Source: an uncultured Mucilaginibacter sp. (lineage in GTDB: Bacteria > Bacteroidota > Bacteroidia > Sphingobacteriales > Sphingobacteriaceae). From it: 36,341 bases of DNA. Position 1 is the stretch's first letter. Each line of letters opens with the position of its first letter. The stretch is from NCBI GenBank assembly GCA_903887275.1, contig CAISPD010000056.1, forward strand, positions 1-36,341, written 5' to 3'. The position numbers were made by a program, and so were the translations under genes. The notes under the pieces are model-generated. The model worked only from the letters and a program-made list of their open reading frames with translations, was not told the DNA's origin and did no database searches. This document shows, piece by piece, positions 1 through 8,677 of the stretch.

Positions 1-1
1 T

Positions 2-1228
2 GTTGACCCGGCAGAGGAAATTCGTGCAGTGGTGGAAGGTGTTATTGATATCGTTCGTAGTAACGGCGATAGTGCCTTACTGAGCTATGCTGCTAAATTC
101 GATAAAGTTGAATTAAAAAAGCTTGCGATTGAAAAAGAAGAGCTTGACAGTTTGGCCTCTACCCTGCTTCCCGAACAAAAACAGGCTTTACAAACGGCCT
201 ATGCGAATATTTACAAGTTCCACCAGTCGCAGTTAAAACCCGAAGACAAGGTTGAAACCATGCCCGGCGTAAGCTGCTGGCGCGAAATAAGACCTATAGA
301 AAAAGTTGGTTTGTATATTCCCGGTGGCACTGCGGTTTTACCAAGCACTTTCCTGATGCTTGGCATACCGGCGAAGATCGCAGGTTGTCATGAGATCATC
401 GTGTGCTCGCCGCCGCAAAAGGATGGCAAAGTGAACGCCTATATCGCTTTTGTTGCCCAATTATTGGGAATAGAAAAGATATACCTTGTTGGCGGTGCGC
501 AGGCTGTAGCAGCGATGGCTTATGGTACGGAAAGTATTGCTAAAGTCGACAAGATATTTGGCCCCGGTAACCAATATGTAACCAAGGCCAAGACGATCAT
601 CCAATCAACCACCAACACGGCCATTGATATGCCTGCCGGGCCATCTGAGGTATTGGTAATAGCCGATGAAAGCGCTGTTCCTGCATTTGTAGCGGCAGAT
701 CTGCTGGCTCAGGCGGAGCATGGCGTTGATAGTCAGTCGGTATTGGTAACTACCTCTACGGCAATCGCAGAACAAACTATTTCCGAATTGGAAAAGCAAT
801 TGCCTGTACTGCCAAGGGCTGCAATCGCTCAAAAAGCAATTGATAATTCCTATATCGTGCTGGTAAAGGATTTGGATGAAGCTATGGCGTTCAGCAATGC
901 TTATGCGCCTGAACACCTGATACTATCGACGGCTGATTGGCAAAGTATAACCGAAAAAATAATCAACGCTGGATCGGTATTCCTCGGCAATCTGACACCG
1001 GAAAGCGCCGGGGACTATGCTTCAGGTACTAATCATACCCTGCCAACCAGCGCCTTTGCACGGTCATATTCGGGAGTTTCGGTTGATTCATTTGTAAAGA
1101 AGATCACTTTCCAGCATATTACGCCGGAAGGGATTAAAAATATCGGGCCAACGGTGGAGATCTTAGCAGAATTGGAGGGTTTACAGGCACATAAGAATGC
1201 GGTAAGTATAAGGTTGTCTGAGCCATGA
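2..1228 (+). CDS. hisD: Histidinol dehydrogenase, 5'-truncated by the window
   Basis: HisD oxidises L-histidinol to histidine in two NAD-dependent steps, the last reactions of histidine synthesis, in the cytoplasm. The reading frame is open from base 2 (V-D-P-A-E-E-I-R-A before the first possible GTG at 29), so the gene starts outside the window. About 408 residues are visible against roughly 430 for the family. Visible family signatures are the Gln/His zinc ligands in LLAQAEHGVDSQS, the catalytic Glu-His pair in YAPEHLIL, the Asp ligand in ESAGDYASGTNH and the C-terminal His ligand in GLQAHKNA. It is the first gene of the his operon seen here; hisG is expected upstream. The 75-bp gap to hisC holds repeated GGATT words and a weak 7-bp inverted repeat (GGATTCA/TGAATCC). 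Confidence 0.97.
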   Translation, partial: VDPAEEIRAVVEGVIDIVRSNGDSALLSYAAKFDKVELKKLAIEKEELDSLASTLLPEQKQALQTAYANIYKFHQSQLKPEDKVETMPGVSCWREIRPIEKVGLYIPGGTAVLPSTFLMLGIPAKIAGCHEIIVCSPPQKDGKVNAYIAFVAQLLGIEKIYLVGGAQAVAAMAYGTESIAKVDKIFGPGNQYVTKAKTIIQSTTNTAIDMPAGPSEVLVIADESAVPAFVAADLLAQAEHGVDSQSVLVTTSTAIAEQTISELEKQLPVLPRAAIAQKAIDNSYIVLVKDLDEAMAFSNAYAPEHLILSTADWQSITEKIINAGSVFLGNLTPESAGDYASGTNHTLPTSAFARSYSGVSVDSFVKKITFQHITPEGIKNIGPTVEILAELEGLQAHKNAVSIRLSEP

Positions 1229-1303
1229 TTCGTCGGATTCAGGGATTTAAGGATGGCACAAATTCTATTGAATCCTTCCGCAAATAAAAATTGAAGTATA
1301 ACA

Positions 1304-2350
1304 ATGTTTGACATCAACAATATCATACGCCAAAACATTAAAACGCTCAAACCCTACTCCTCGGCACGCGATGAGTATCAGGGTGAGGCAAGTGTTTATC
1401 TGGATGCGAATGAAAATTCCTTTGGTTCGCCATTGGAACAAAGCTATAACCGTTACCCCGACCCCTTACAGTTCGAGGTAAAAAAACGTCTGAGCGAGAT
1501 CAAGGGTGTACCACCAAAGCATATTTTTTTAGGCAATGGCAGCGATGAAGCCATAGATATCCTGTTCCGCAGTTTTTGCAATCCGGGAGTTGACAATGTG
1601 ATCCTGGTTCCGCCGACCTATGGCATGTACGAGGTATCAGCTAACATTAATGATATTGCCATCAAACACATACCCCTAACCGAAGATTTCCAACTGAATC
1701 TGGAAGGAATTGCGGAAGCAATCGATGAAAAAACCAAACTGATCTTTATTTGCTCGCCCAATAACCCTACCGGCAATTCTATAAACCGCGAGGATATTGA
1801 AACCGTACTTGCCAATTTTGACGGCATTGTGGTTATCGACGAAGCCTATATTAACTACAGCCGGCAAAAGACTTTTATTCAGGAGTTGACAGAATACGCT
1901 AACCTGGTTATCCTTCAAACGCTTTCCAAAGCCTGGGGCTTAGCTGGGTTGCGTTTAGGCATGGCCTTCGCCAGCGAAGAGATCATCGAGGTGATGAACA
2001 AGGTGAAACCTCCTTACAATATCAATGAGGCATCACAGCAACTGGCAGTTAAAGCATTACAAAATATAGACCTGATAAATCTTTGGATCCGGGAAACTTT
2101 AGCCGAAAGAGACAAATTAGTACTTGAATTAAAAGACTTTGATTTTGTACTCGATATTTTCCCTTCCGACGCCAATTTTATCCTGGTAAAAACAACAGAT
2201 CCAAAAGGCATCTATAACTATTTAGTAAGCAAAGGCATCATCGTACGCGACCGTTCAAAAGTTGAGTTATGCGAAGGATGCCTGCGCATAACCATAGGAA
2301 CACCGGAAGAAAACATAACGCTAATACAAACTTTAAAAAAGTATAAATGA
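1304..2350 (+). CDS. hisC: Histidinol-phosphate aminotransferase
   Basis: HisC is a PLP-dependent fold-type I aminotransferase that converts imidazole-acetol phosphate and glutamate to histidinol phosphate and 2-oxoglutarate. The protein has 348 residues, the usual size. Visible marks are the N-terminal LDANEN substrate-binding motif, the SPNNPTGN loop, DEAYI with the Asp that contacts the pyridine nitrogen, and the PLP-Schiff-base lysine K209 in [14 protein letters not shown]. The C-terminal arginine for substrate carboxylate binding is probably in CLRITIGT. Its stop overlaps the hisB start (ATGA), indicating translational coupling within the his operon. Confidence 0.97.
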   Translation: MFDINNIIRQNIKTLKPYSSARDEYQGEASVYLDANENSFGSPLEQSYNRYPDPLQFEVKKRLSEIKGVPPKHIFLGNGSDEAIDILFRSFCNPGVDNVILVPPTYGMYEVSANINDIAIKHIPLTEDFQLNLEGIAEAIDEKTKLIFICSPNNPTGNSINREDIETVLANFDGIVVIDEAYINYSRQKTFIQELTEYANLVILQTLSKAWGLAGLRLGMAFASEEIIEVMNKVKPPYNINEASQQLAVKALQNIDLINLWIRETLAERDKLVLELKDFDFVLDIFPSDANFILVKTTDPKGIYNYLVSKGIIVRDRSKVELCEGCLRITIGTPEENITLIQTLKKYK

Positions 2351-3495
2351 GCGCAGCCAAAAAAGTATTATTCATCGACCGCGATGGCACTCTGATATTG
2401 GAAACCATCGATGAGCAGATCGATTCATTTGCTAAACTTGAGTTTTACCCGGGTGCTTTAACCTGGCTTCCCCGAATAGCAAAAGAACTGGATTTTGAAC
2501 TGGCCATGGTAACTAACCAGGATGGTTTGGGTACAGACAAATACAAAGAAGAAGACTTTAACGTTATCCAGAATTTTGTCTTGAAGACCTTCGAAAACGA
2601 GGGTGTTAAATTTTCGGATCTTCATGTCGACCGCACTTACGCCAGAGACAATGCCCCTACCCGCAAACCGGGGACGGCATTACTGACTAAGTATTTCGAC
2701 ACTGAAAAATACGATCTGGCAAACTCCTTTACCATAGGCGACCGCAAGAACGATATTTTATTGGCTAAAAACCTCGGTGCAAAATCAATCTGGCTGAACA
2801 ACGGTTCGAACCTTGGCGGAAGCGAGTTCACCCAGGAACAGCATGATGCTTTACATGAAGTGATCGCGCTGGAAACAACCGACTGGAAAGCAGTTTATGA
2901 GTTTTTAAAACTCGGCCAGCGTGTAGCCGAACACCGGCGCACCACAAAAGAAACTGACATCTATATCAAAGTAAATTTAGATGGCAAGGGCGAAGCTAAA
3001 ATTTCAACGGGTTTGCATTTTTTCGATCATATGCTTGAGCAAATTGCCAAACATGGCGGTATTGACCTGGAGATTAAAGCCGAAGGCGATCTGCATATCG
3101 ACGAGCACCATACCATTGAGGATACCGGCATTGCCATAGGCGAACTTTTCGCCAAAGCACTGGGCGACAAACGAGGTATCGAACGCTATGGCTTCTGCCT
3201 GCCGATGGACGACTGTCTGGCGCAGGTGGCAATCGATTTCGGCGGACGGAACTGGATCGTATGGGATGCAGATTTTAAACGCGAAAAAATTGGCGAAATG
3301 CCAACGGAAATGTTTTTCCATTTCTTTAAATCGTTCTCTGATGCTTCCCGCTCAAATTTGAACATCAAGGCAGAGGGTCAAAACGAGCATCATAAGATAG
3401 AAGCGATATTTAAGGCTTTTGCTAAAGCGATAAAAATGGCGGTCAAGCGCGATGCGGACAGGATGGTTTTACCATCAACAAAAGGCGTGTTATAA
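2347..3495 (+). CDS. hisB: Bifunctional histidinol-phosphatase / imidazoleglycerol-phosphate dehydratase
   Basis: This is a fused enzyme. Residues about 1-170 are a HAD-type histidinol-phosphate phosphatase with the nucleophile/acid pair D11 and D13 in FIDRDGTL and a late GDRKND motif. Residues about 190-382 are imidazoleglycerol-phosphate dehydratase with the two metal-binding His motifs [11 protein letters not shown] and [12 protein letters not shown]. The two activities act at the dehydratase step and at the step after HisC. Length (382) is slightly above E. coli HisB (about 355). The phosphatase half contains no cysteine: the position of the E. coli zinc loop reads [15 protein letters not shown], so the structural zinc site known from the enterobacterial enzyme is absent. 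The start overlaps the hisC stop. Confidence 0.96.
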   Translation: MSAAKKVLFIDRDGTLILETIDEQIDSFAKLEFYPGALTWLPRIAKELDFELAMVTNQDGLGTDKYKEEDFNVIQNFVLKTFENEGVKFSDLHVDRTYARDNAPTRKPGTALLTKYFDTEKYDLANSFTIGDRKNDILLAKNLGAKSIWLNNGSNLGGSEFTQEQHDALHEVIALETTDWKAVYEFLKLGQRVAEHRRTTKETDIYIKVNLDGKGEAKISTGLHFFDHMLEQIAKHGGIDLEIKAEGDLHIDEHHTIEDTGIAIGELFAKALGDKRGIERYGFCLPMDDCLAQVAIDFGGRNWIVWDADFKREKIGEMPTEMFFHFFKSFSDASRSNLNIKAEGQNEHHKIEAIFKAFAKAIKMAVKRDADRMVLPSTKGVL

Positions 3496-3565
3496 AGTAG
3501 CAGTGGCGGTAGAAGTTGCAGTCGGATGCATACTAAAAACTGCTACTGCCCCTGCTACTGCAACT
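3496..3565. repeat. Intergenic imperfect hairpin between hisB and hisH
   Basis: Arms at 3496-3522 and 3539-3565 are reverse complements at 20 of 27 positions, with a 16-nt loop. Each arm is itself built from repeats of a GCAGT/GTAGC word. It begins right after the hisB stop and ends 7 nt before the hisH ATG, so a folded transcript would hold the hisH initiation region. There is no T-tract, so it does not look like a terminator. It shares this architecture, but not its sequence, with the elements at 6348-6424 and 9737-9793. Confidence 0.75.
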
Positions 3566-3572
3566 CAAAAAG

Positions 3573-4163
3573 ATGATAGGAATCATACGATACGGAGCCG
3601 GTAATATTTTCAGCCTGACAGCAGCTTTAGAGCGGCTCGGCATAGCCTATGGCATGGTGTATAATGAGGCTGATTTTGAGCAGTTCGATCGCTTCATTAT
3701 TCCCGGTGTCGGGCATGCCGGTGCGGCAATGCACAAGTTACAGCAGAGCGGTTTGGTGGACAGGATCAAATCGCTGCAAAAACCAACGCTGGGCATTTGT
3801 GTAGGCATGCAACTCCTGACCGCACATTCCGAAGAAGGCGATGCCGAAATGCTGGATATCTTCCCGATACAAACCAAAAGATTTACGGATAGCGCCGTAT
3901 ATAAAGTGCCCCATACTGGCTGGAATCGCGTGAATCAGGAAATTACAAATCCCTTATTTGCAAATATTCCCAACGGTTCACACTTTTACTTTGTACATTC
4001 ATACTTTATTGAGTTTAACCCGGCATATACTTTGGCTTCAACTGACTATAGTACAAAGTTTTCGGCTTCTATCTGGAAAGATAATTTTTACGCCGTACAA
4101 TTCCACCCCGAAAAATCGGGTAAATACGGTGAACAACTCCTCACTAACTTTTCTAATATTTAA
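3573..4163 (+). CDS. hisH: Imidazole glycerol phosphate synthase, glutaminase subunit
   Basis: HisH is the class I glutamine amidotransferase half of IGP synthase. It hydrolyses glutamine and channels ammonia to HisF. The 196-residue length is normal. The nucleophile is C76 in TLGICVGMQLL; the His-Glu pair of the triad lies in VQFHPEKSGKYG near the C-terminus; the oxyanion strand reads IIPGVGHAG. The start ATG lies 7 nt after the hairpin at 3496-3565, so its translation may be less tightly coupled to hisB than in the other his genes. hisA follows after 6 bp. Confidence 0.96.
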   Translation: MIGIIRYGAGNIFSLTAALERLGIAYGMVYNEADFEQFDRFIIPGVGHAGAAMHKLQQSGLVDRIKSLQKPTLGICVGMQLLTAHSEEGDAEMLDIFPIQTKRFTDSAVYKVPHTGWNRVNQEITNPLFANIPNGSHFYFVHSYFIEFNPAYTLASTDYSTKFSASIWKDNFYAVQFHPEKSGKYGEQLLTNFSNI

Positions 4164-4169
4164 CAGAAC

Positions 4170-4919
4170 ATGTATATCATTCCCGCAATAGATATTTTAG
4201 ATAAAAAGGTTGTACGGCTGCGCGAAGGCGATTACGAACAGGTTACCTCCTATGACGTTACGCTCGAGGATATGATCGGGCAATACAAATCATACGGCAC
4301 AGAAATGATTCATATCATAGACCTCAACGGTGCAAAAAACGATTTCAGCAACCAGCAATATCTGTTTGATGTAATCAGCAAAACTGACATGAAGGTGCAA
4401 TACGGTGGCGGTGTGCGTAGTATCGAAAAAGTAAAAGAACTGATCGCTGCCGGTGTATACCGGGTTATTGTAGGCACACAGGCGCTGACGAATCCTGATT
4501 TTTTACCCAGCCTGGCGCAGGAAATTTGTGGCAAAGACAAATGCGCCGACCATGTGATCGTAGCAATTGACGTTTTGGATGAAGTGATCAAATATTCGGG
4601 CTGGATGGAAAGTTCGCCGATAAAACTCATGGACTATGTTGACCGCTGCCTTCAACTGGGTTTCTTCAGGTTTTTGTGTACGGACATCAACAAAGATGGC
4701 AAATTGGGTGGTGCAGGCATTGAACTTTATCAGAAATTATTGGATCATTCGCCATTCATCAAATTGATAGCTTCGGGAGGTGTAAGCTCTATGGATGATA
4801 TCGCCCAATTGAACAAAATCAAAGTTGAATCCTGCGTCGTTGGTAAGGCCATTTACGAAGGCAAGATCAGCATCGAAGAAATTAAAAACTGGAACTTACA
4901 GTCGCTCATTTCAATTTAA
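4170..4919 (+). CDS. hisA: ProFAR isomerase
   Basis: HisA is the (beta/alpha)8-barrel isomerase converting ProFAR to PRFAR by an Amadori rearrangement. The protein has 249 residues, typical of the family. Catalytic D8 is in IIPAIDILD and the second catalytic Asp is in [10 protein letters not shown]. Phosphate-binding glycines appear in YGGGVRS and IASGGVSS, and the halves show the internal repeat expected of HisA/HisF barrels. It sits between hisH and hisF with gaps of 6 and 7 bp, which places it firmly in the his operon. Confidence 0.96.
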   Translation: MYIIPAIDILDKKVVRLREGDYEQVTSYDVTLEDMIGQYKSYGTEMIHIIDLNGAKNDFSNQQYLFDVISKTDMKVQYGGGVRSIEKVKELIAAGVYRVIVGTQALTNPDFLPSLAQEICGKDKCADHVIVAIDVLDEVIKYSGWMESSPIKLMDYVDRCLQLGFFRFLCTDINKDGKLGGAGIELYQKLLDHSPFIKLIASGGVSSMDDIAQLNKIKVESCVVGKAIYEGKISIEEIKNWNLQSLISI

Positions 4920-4926
4920 AGCAAAA

Positions 4927-5691
4927 GTGTTAACTAAGAGAATTATACCCTGTTTAGATGTAAAAGATGGCCGCACCGTAAAAGGTGTCAACTTTGTAGA
5001 CCTGCGTGATGCAGGCGACCCGGTTGAGCTGGCCTGGAACTACTCGCAACAAGGTGCCGACGAATTGGTTTTCCTGGATATAACCGCCACGCATGAGCGT
5101 CGGAAAACGATGGTGGAGCTGGTAAAATCTGTTGCAAGGCAGATCAATATCCCTTTTACCATTGGTGGCGGAATCAACGAAATTGCGGATGCGGATGCCT
5201 TGCTAAATGCTGGCGCTGATAAGATATCCATCAACTCTGCCGCAGTACGTAACCCGGCCTTGATCGATGAGCTGGCAAAGGCTTTTGGAGTACAGTTTGT
5301 GATTGTGGCGGTGGATACACGGCGCGTGGGCGATCAGAACCTGGTACATTTGAACGGAGGGCGAATAGCAACTGAAAAAGATACTTTCGAATGGATACTG
5401 GAGGCAGAGCGACGCGGCGCAGGTGAAATATTACTTACCTCTATGGACCACGATGGCACTAAAGGGGGGTTTGATAATGTGTTTCTGAAACGCGTAAATG
5501 ATGCGGTACATATACCGGTAATTGCTTCAGGCGGTGCAGGTTCGGTACAGCATTTTGTAGATGTATTTGAAAAAACAAATGTGGATGCGGCACTGGCAGC
5601 TTCAGTATTCCACTACGGAGAAATATTGATTCCCGATCTGAAGGCCATCTTAGGCCGGCACCAGGTAGCGGTAAGGCAAATATTTAATTAA
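4927..5691 (+). CDS. hisF: Imidazole glycerol phosphate synthase, cyclase subunit
   Basis: HisF receives ammonia from HisH and cyclises PRFAR to IGP and AICAR. I chose the GTG at 4927, 7 bp after the hisA stop, because it gives the conserved N-terminus [14 protein letters not shown] with catalytic D11. The open frame extends back to 4825, but that stretch overlaps hisA in another frame and is not HisF-like. The second catalytic Asp is in VIVAVDTRR. Glycine-rich phosphate loops are visible in TIGGGI and IASGGAGS. Length is 254 residues, normal. HisF and HisH form the heterodimeric synthase and are encoded in the same operon. Confidence 0.96.
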   Translation: MLTKRIIPCLDVKDGRTVKGVNFVDLRDAGDPVELAWNYSQQGADELVFLDITATHERRKTMVELVKSVARQINIPFTIGGGINEIADADALLNAGADKISINSAAVRNPALIDELAKAFGVQFVIVAVDTRRVGDQNLVHLNGGRIATEKDTFEWILEAERRGAGEILLTSMDHDGTKGGFDNVFLKRVNDAVHIPVIASGGAGSVQHFVDVFEKTNVDAALAASVFHYGEILIPDLKAILGRHQVAVRQIFN

Positions 5692-5747
5692 AAAAAGCGG
5701 CAGTTATTTGTTTGAGCAAAGACCCTGACCAGCATTAACGAATCATA

Positions 5748-6335
5748 ATGAATATCGATTTCAACAAAGGAGACGGATTAGTACCGGTAATAATACAGGA
5801 CGAACATACGCTTGAAGTTTTGATGCTGGGCTATATGAACCGGGAGGCTTACGATAAAACAGTAGCTGAAAAGATTGTTACCTTTTTTTCGCGAAGTAAA
5901 AACCGTTTATGGACCAAAGGCGAAACCAGCAATAACTTCCTTCATGTAAAAAGCATACAGGAAGATTGCGACCACGATACCCTGCTCATCAAAGCAAGTG
6001 CTGATGGCCCAACCTGCCATACGGGTGCAAGAAACTGTTTTAACACCGAATACAACCAAAACTTCATCCTGCAATTGGAGCAGATTGTCAACGACCGCTT
6101 TGAAAACCCAAAAGAAGGCTCTTACGTCAATAAACTTCGTGAAAAAGGACTGAATAAAATTGCGCAAAAGGTAGGCGAAGAAGGAGTAGAAACGGTGATC
6201 GCTGCCCTGGCCCAATCCGAACAGGAACTGATCGATGAAGCGTCTGACCTGGTTTTCCACCTCATTGTTTTGCTCCGCGAAAAAGGCTTGAGTTTGGAGA
6301 CCATTGCGAAGAATTTAGAACAGAGACATAAATAA
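5748..6335 (+). CDS. hisI: Bifunctional phosphoribosyl-AMP cyclohydrolase / phosphoribosyl-ATP pyrophosphohydrolase
   Basis: This HisIE fusion (195 residues) catalyses steps 2 and 3 of the pathway. The N-terminal HisI part (about 1-110) carries the metal-binding motifs EDCDHD and CHTGARNCF plus WTKGETSNN. The C-terminal HisE part (about 110-195) has the MazG-like all-helical signature KVGEEGVETVIAA and EASDLVFHLIVLL with acidic Mg ligands. It is the last biosynthetic gene of the operon. The 56-bp gap before it is A-rich at its start and shows no clear promoter. Confidence 0.96.
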   Translation: MNIDFNKGDGLVPVIIQDEHTLEVLMLGYMNREAYDKTVAEKIVTFFSRSKNRLWTKGETSNNFLHVKSIQEDCDHDTLLIKASADGPTCHTGARNCFNTEYNQNFILQLEQIVNDRFENPKEGSYVNKLREKGLNKIAQKVGEEGVETVIAALAQSEQELIDEASDLVFHLIVLLREKGLSLETIAKNLEQRHK

Positions 6336-6347
6336 GTCTGAAGTCCA

Positions 6348-6424
6348 TAGTCGATAGTCCATAGTCGATAGCTCAATCGAAGCACGACTCAAACTATGGT
6401 CTATGGTCTATTGACCATCGACTA
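6348..6424. repeat. Intergenic imperfect hairpin before the WD40 gene
   Basis: Arms at 6348-6371 and 6401-6424 pair at 20 of 24 positions around a 29-nt loop. The arms are made of repeated TAGTC/GATAG/CCATAG words, and a further repeat unit lies upstream at 6340-6347. The right arm ends 2 nt before the ATG at 6427. No T-tract follows. It has the same architecture as 3496-3565 and 9737-9793 with a different sequence. Confidence 0.75.
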
Positions 6425-6426
6425 AA

Positions 6427-7335
6427 ATGATCATTGCAGAAAAAATAGCCGAACTGACAGGCCACGCTAATCCGATATTTACACTGGAGCTTTCGCAACT
6501 GCCGGGTATTTTGTTTAGCGGCGGTAACGACAAAGGCTTGGTAGAATGGAGCCTGGAACGCAATGAGTTCATGAAGGTGTTGATGCCCGTTTCTGCCTCA
6601 ATTTATGCGATACATGGTCCTGCAAATTACCCTATTCTATTAGCTGGATTGCGTAATGGCCTTATCCTGATTTTCGACTTCATCGAACAAAAAATAGTTA
6701 AAACATTAAAGCAACATCAGTCGGCTGTATTCGATATCAAGTCTATTCCAAACAAAAAAGAATTCCTGGCTGCGTCCGAAGATGGCACCATATCAGTTTG
6801 GAGCCTGGACACGTTTGAAATTTTATATTCCGTTAAAGTGTCTGACGATACCATCAGAAGCATTTCCATTTCACCCGACCAAACACGGGTGGCATTTGGA
6901 TGCCGCGATAATTCAGTAAAAATATACGATCTTATTGATTATAGCCTGATCAATACGCTGATTGGCCATACTATGCCGGTGTTTTCAGTTGAGTACTCCC
7001 CGGATGGTAAATACCTGGTTTCGGGCGCACGCGATGCGCAAATAAAGATTTGGGACGCCTTATCCTTCGAACTTATAAATAGTATTCCGGCCCACTTGTT
7101 TGCAATAAACCATATCAGTTTTCATCCCAGCAAACCCTGGTTCGCAACCGCAAGCATGGACAAGAGCATAAAAATATGGAGTGCCGACGATTTTAAGCTG
7201 CATAAAACCATCAACCGGGAAAAAGGCTATGATGCCCACAAGTTATCTGTCAACAAACTGGTATGGGACGGCGATCATCTGATTTCTACAGGAGACGACC
7301 GGAGAATTATCACCTGGAAAATAAAATTTGATTGA
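6427..7335 (+). CDS. WD40-repeat beta-propeller protein
   Basis: A 302-residue protein that is almost entirely WD40 repeats. Seven blade-ending strands can be read: GLVEWSL, LILIFDF, TISVWSL, SVKIYDL, QIKIWDA, SIKIWSA and RIITWKI, often preceded by a GH or GA dipeptide. That number is right for one closed seven-blade propeller. There is no signal peptide or membrane segment, so it is probably cytoplasmic and acts as a protein-binding scaffold; the partner is unknown. It follows hisI in the same direction after a hairpin and may be read through from the his operon. It meets the NlpC/P60 gene tail to tail with no base between the stops. Confidence 0.9.
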   Translation: MIIAEKIAELTGHANPIFTLELSQLPGILFSGGNDKGLVEWSLERNEFMKVLMPVSASIYAIHGPANYPILLAGLRNGLILIFDFIEQKIVKTLKQHQSAVFDIKSIPNKKEFLAASEDGTISVWSLDTFEILYSVKVSDDTIRSISISPDQTRVAFGCRDNSVKIYDLIDYSLINTLIGHTMPVFSVEYSPDGKYLVSGARDAQIKIWDALSFELINSIPAHLFAINHISFHPSKPWFATASMDKSIKIWSADDFKLHKTINREKGYDAHKLSVNKLVWDGDHLISTGDDRRIITWKIKFD

Positions 7336-8106
7336 TTACCGATTGATCGAATAGCGCTTTATAATGTGCAATTTATGGGTATACCGTTGCTGTTCTTCGG
7401 AAAAAATGCCTTCCGTGTCGATGGGATCTATCTTAACCCTACCTGAGGCATGAATGATCTGCGAATTATTCAGCAAGATACCAACATGCATGATCTTTCC
7501 TTCCTGATTGTTAAAGAACGCCAGATCACCCAATCGCGCATCGGCCAGCGAATCAACCGTTTGGCCCTGCTCGGCCTGCATCCATGCATCACGTCGTAAA
7601 TTAAAGCCCTGCAGGCGGAAGACTGCCTGCGTAAAGCCTGAGCAGTCGATACCATAATGTGTTCTGCCGCCCCACAGATAAGGCGTATTTAAAAATGATT
7701 TTGCGGTAATTTCGATGGGTTCGGTCTCACCAATTTCGCCTATGATCTCAAATTTTTCGTTATTAATATGGCAGGTTGTGCCTTTTAAAAATACCAGTGA
7801 ACTGGCAACTGGTAAATAAAGCACACTATTATCTGGCTTTTTCCAGGCCTGAGTAACGGCACGATAAGTAATCGGAGGCGAAACCAATTTAAAGCTTCGG
7901 TAGGCCAAATGCCCCAGCATGGCAAACTGCAACCTGCCTATCCAGCCTTCGTAGTTGTCGAAATCGGTAATGATCTTAACCCACCGGTCTTTCCATTCAA
8001 GAATTTCGAAAGCTTCCCCGAATAATAGCTGAGATACCTGCTCGCTTTTGTCGCTGGGTTCGGCCCGTAGGGGTATTACTGCTAAATTACATATACCGTA
8101 TTCCAT
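7336..8106 (-). CDS. NlpC/P60 family cysteine peptidase with SH3-like N-terminus
   Basis: The C-terminal half is an NlpC/P60 (C40) domain of the type that cleaves D-gamma-glutamyl-meso-diaminopimelate bonds in peptidoglycan peptides. The catalytic cysteine is in GIDCSGFTQAVF, the His in MHVGILL, and the third polar residue probably in IIHASGR. The N-terminal half resembles bacterial SH3 domains (PLRAEPSDKSEQVSQLLFGE, then EWKDRWVKI). I prefer the ATG at 8106 (MEYGICNLAV) because the alternative start at 8142 adds a 12-residue leader without family character. No signal peptide is visible, so it may act in the cytoplasm on recycled muropeptides, as does the related dipeptide peptidase YkfC; that role is inferred. 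Confidence 0.88.
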   Translation of the reverse strand: MEYGICNLAVIPLRAEPSDKSEQVSQLLFGEAFEILEWKDRWVKIITDFDNYEGWIGRLQFAMLGHLAYRSFKLVSPPITYRAVTQAWKKPDNSVLYLPVASSLVFLKGTTCHINNEKFEIIGEIGETEPIEITAKSFLNTPYLWGGRTHYGIDCSGFTQAVFRLQGFNLRRDAWMQAEQGQTVDSLADARLGDLAFFNNQEGKIMHVGILLNNSQIIHASGRVKIDPIDTEGIFSEEQQRYTHKLHIIKRYSINR

Positions 8107-8163
8107 TTTTTGGCATAAGTTCGCTGGGGTATCAGGGTGCAACTATAAGTTAAAAAAATGATT

Positions 8164-8202
8164 AAAAAAATAGGGGGATATAATAATTATTATATCCCCC
8201 TA
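8164..8202 (-). terminator. Rho-independent terminator of the ferredoxin gene
   Basis: A perfect 32-bp palindrome (8171-8202, arms beginning TAGGGGGATA) folds into a hairpin. Read on the minus strand it is followed by seven T (8164-8170). It lies about 20 bp after the ferredoxin stop codon at 8223, so it fits as that gene's terminator and separates it from the NlpC/P60 gene. Confidence 0.88.
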
Positions 8203-8222
8203 TCAGTTAAACTGTAACAATT

Positions 8223-8576
8223 TTATTCGTTAAGGTGTAGCCACTCTTTCTTTGCCAATAATTCTTCCTTTGATTCACGTACATCTTCATCATCAACGCA
8301 GCAGTCAACAGGGCAAACTGCCGCACATTGTGGCTCATCATGAAAACCAACGCACTCTGTACATTTATCCGGAACTATGTAATAGATATCGTCAGACAGC
8401 GCTGCTTGTGCTTCTTCCGCATTTAAAGTATTGCCATCGCCAAAATCTATCAAACCCTTTAATCCGGTTCCATCCGAAAACCGCCATGCCGCACCCGCAT
8501 CATAAATAGCATTATTTGGGCATTCAGGTTCGCAAGCCCCACAGTTAATACATTCGTCGGTGATTTTAATCGCCAT
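8223..8576 (-). CDS. 2x[4Fe-4S] ferredoxin
   Basis: A 117-residue ferredoxin with two cluster-binding motifs: CINCGACEPECP at the N-terminus and CTECVGFHDEPQC...CPVDCC in the second half. The stretch between the motifs (about residues 27-70) is longer than in clostridial ferredoxins and contains an acidic segment, as in the Bacteroidota 4Fe-4S dicluster ferredoxins. It is a soluble low-potential electron carrier; the redox partner is not visible. It is divergent from the acyl-CoA reductase gene. I have seen this pairing often in the phylum, which hints at a shared function but does not prove it. Confidence 0.93.
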   Translation of the reverse strand: MAIKITDECINCGACEPECPNNAIYDAGAAWRFSDGTGLKGLIDFGDGNTLNAEEAQAALSDDIYYIVPDKCTECVGFHDEPQCAAVCPVDCCVDDEDVRESKEELLAKKEWLHLNE

Positions 8577-8629
8577 ATTTTCTAAAATCTTATAATCTAC
8601 AATTACCTTTGCCTCGCTGAAAAGGCACG

Positions 8630-8637
8630 CAAATATA
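8630..8637 (-). promoter_or_regulatory. -7 box of the ferredoxin promoter
   Basis: On the minus strand this reads TATATTTG, a perfect match to the Bacteroidota -7 element TAnnTTTG, 54 bp upstream of the ferredoxin ATG. No TTTG lies 19 bp further upstream, so the -33 element is weak or replaced. Confidence 0.5.
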
Positions 8638-8677
8638 ACAAAAAATCACTTTTGGGGTTTAAACCCATACCATTTAT

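Noticed and set aside
1229-1303. Fourth hairpin between hisD and hisC
   Set aside because: Only a 7-bp inverted repeat with weak flanks, and 28 nt away from the start codon; mentioned as a possible weak relative but not listed with the others.
4825-4926. Longer HisF start (34 extra residues)
   Set aside because: The extension overlaps hisA in another frame and is rich in Ser, Arg and Lys with no resemblance to HisF; the GTG at 4927 gives the conserved terminus.
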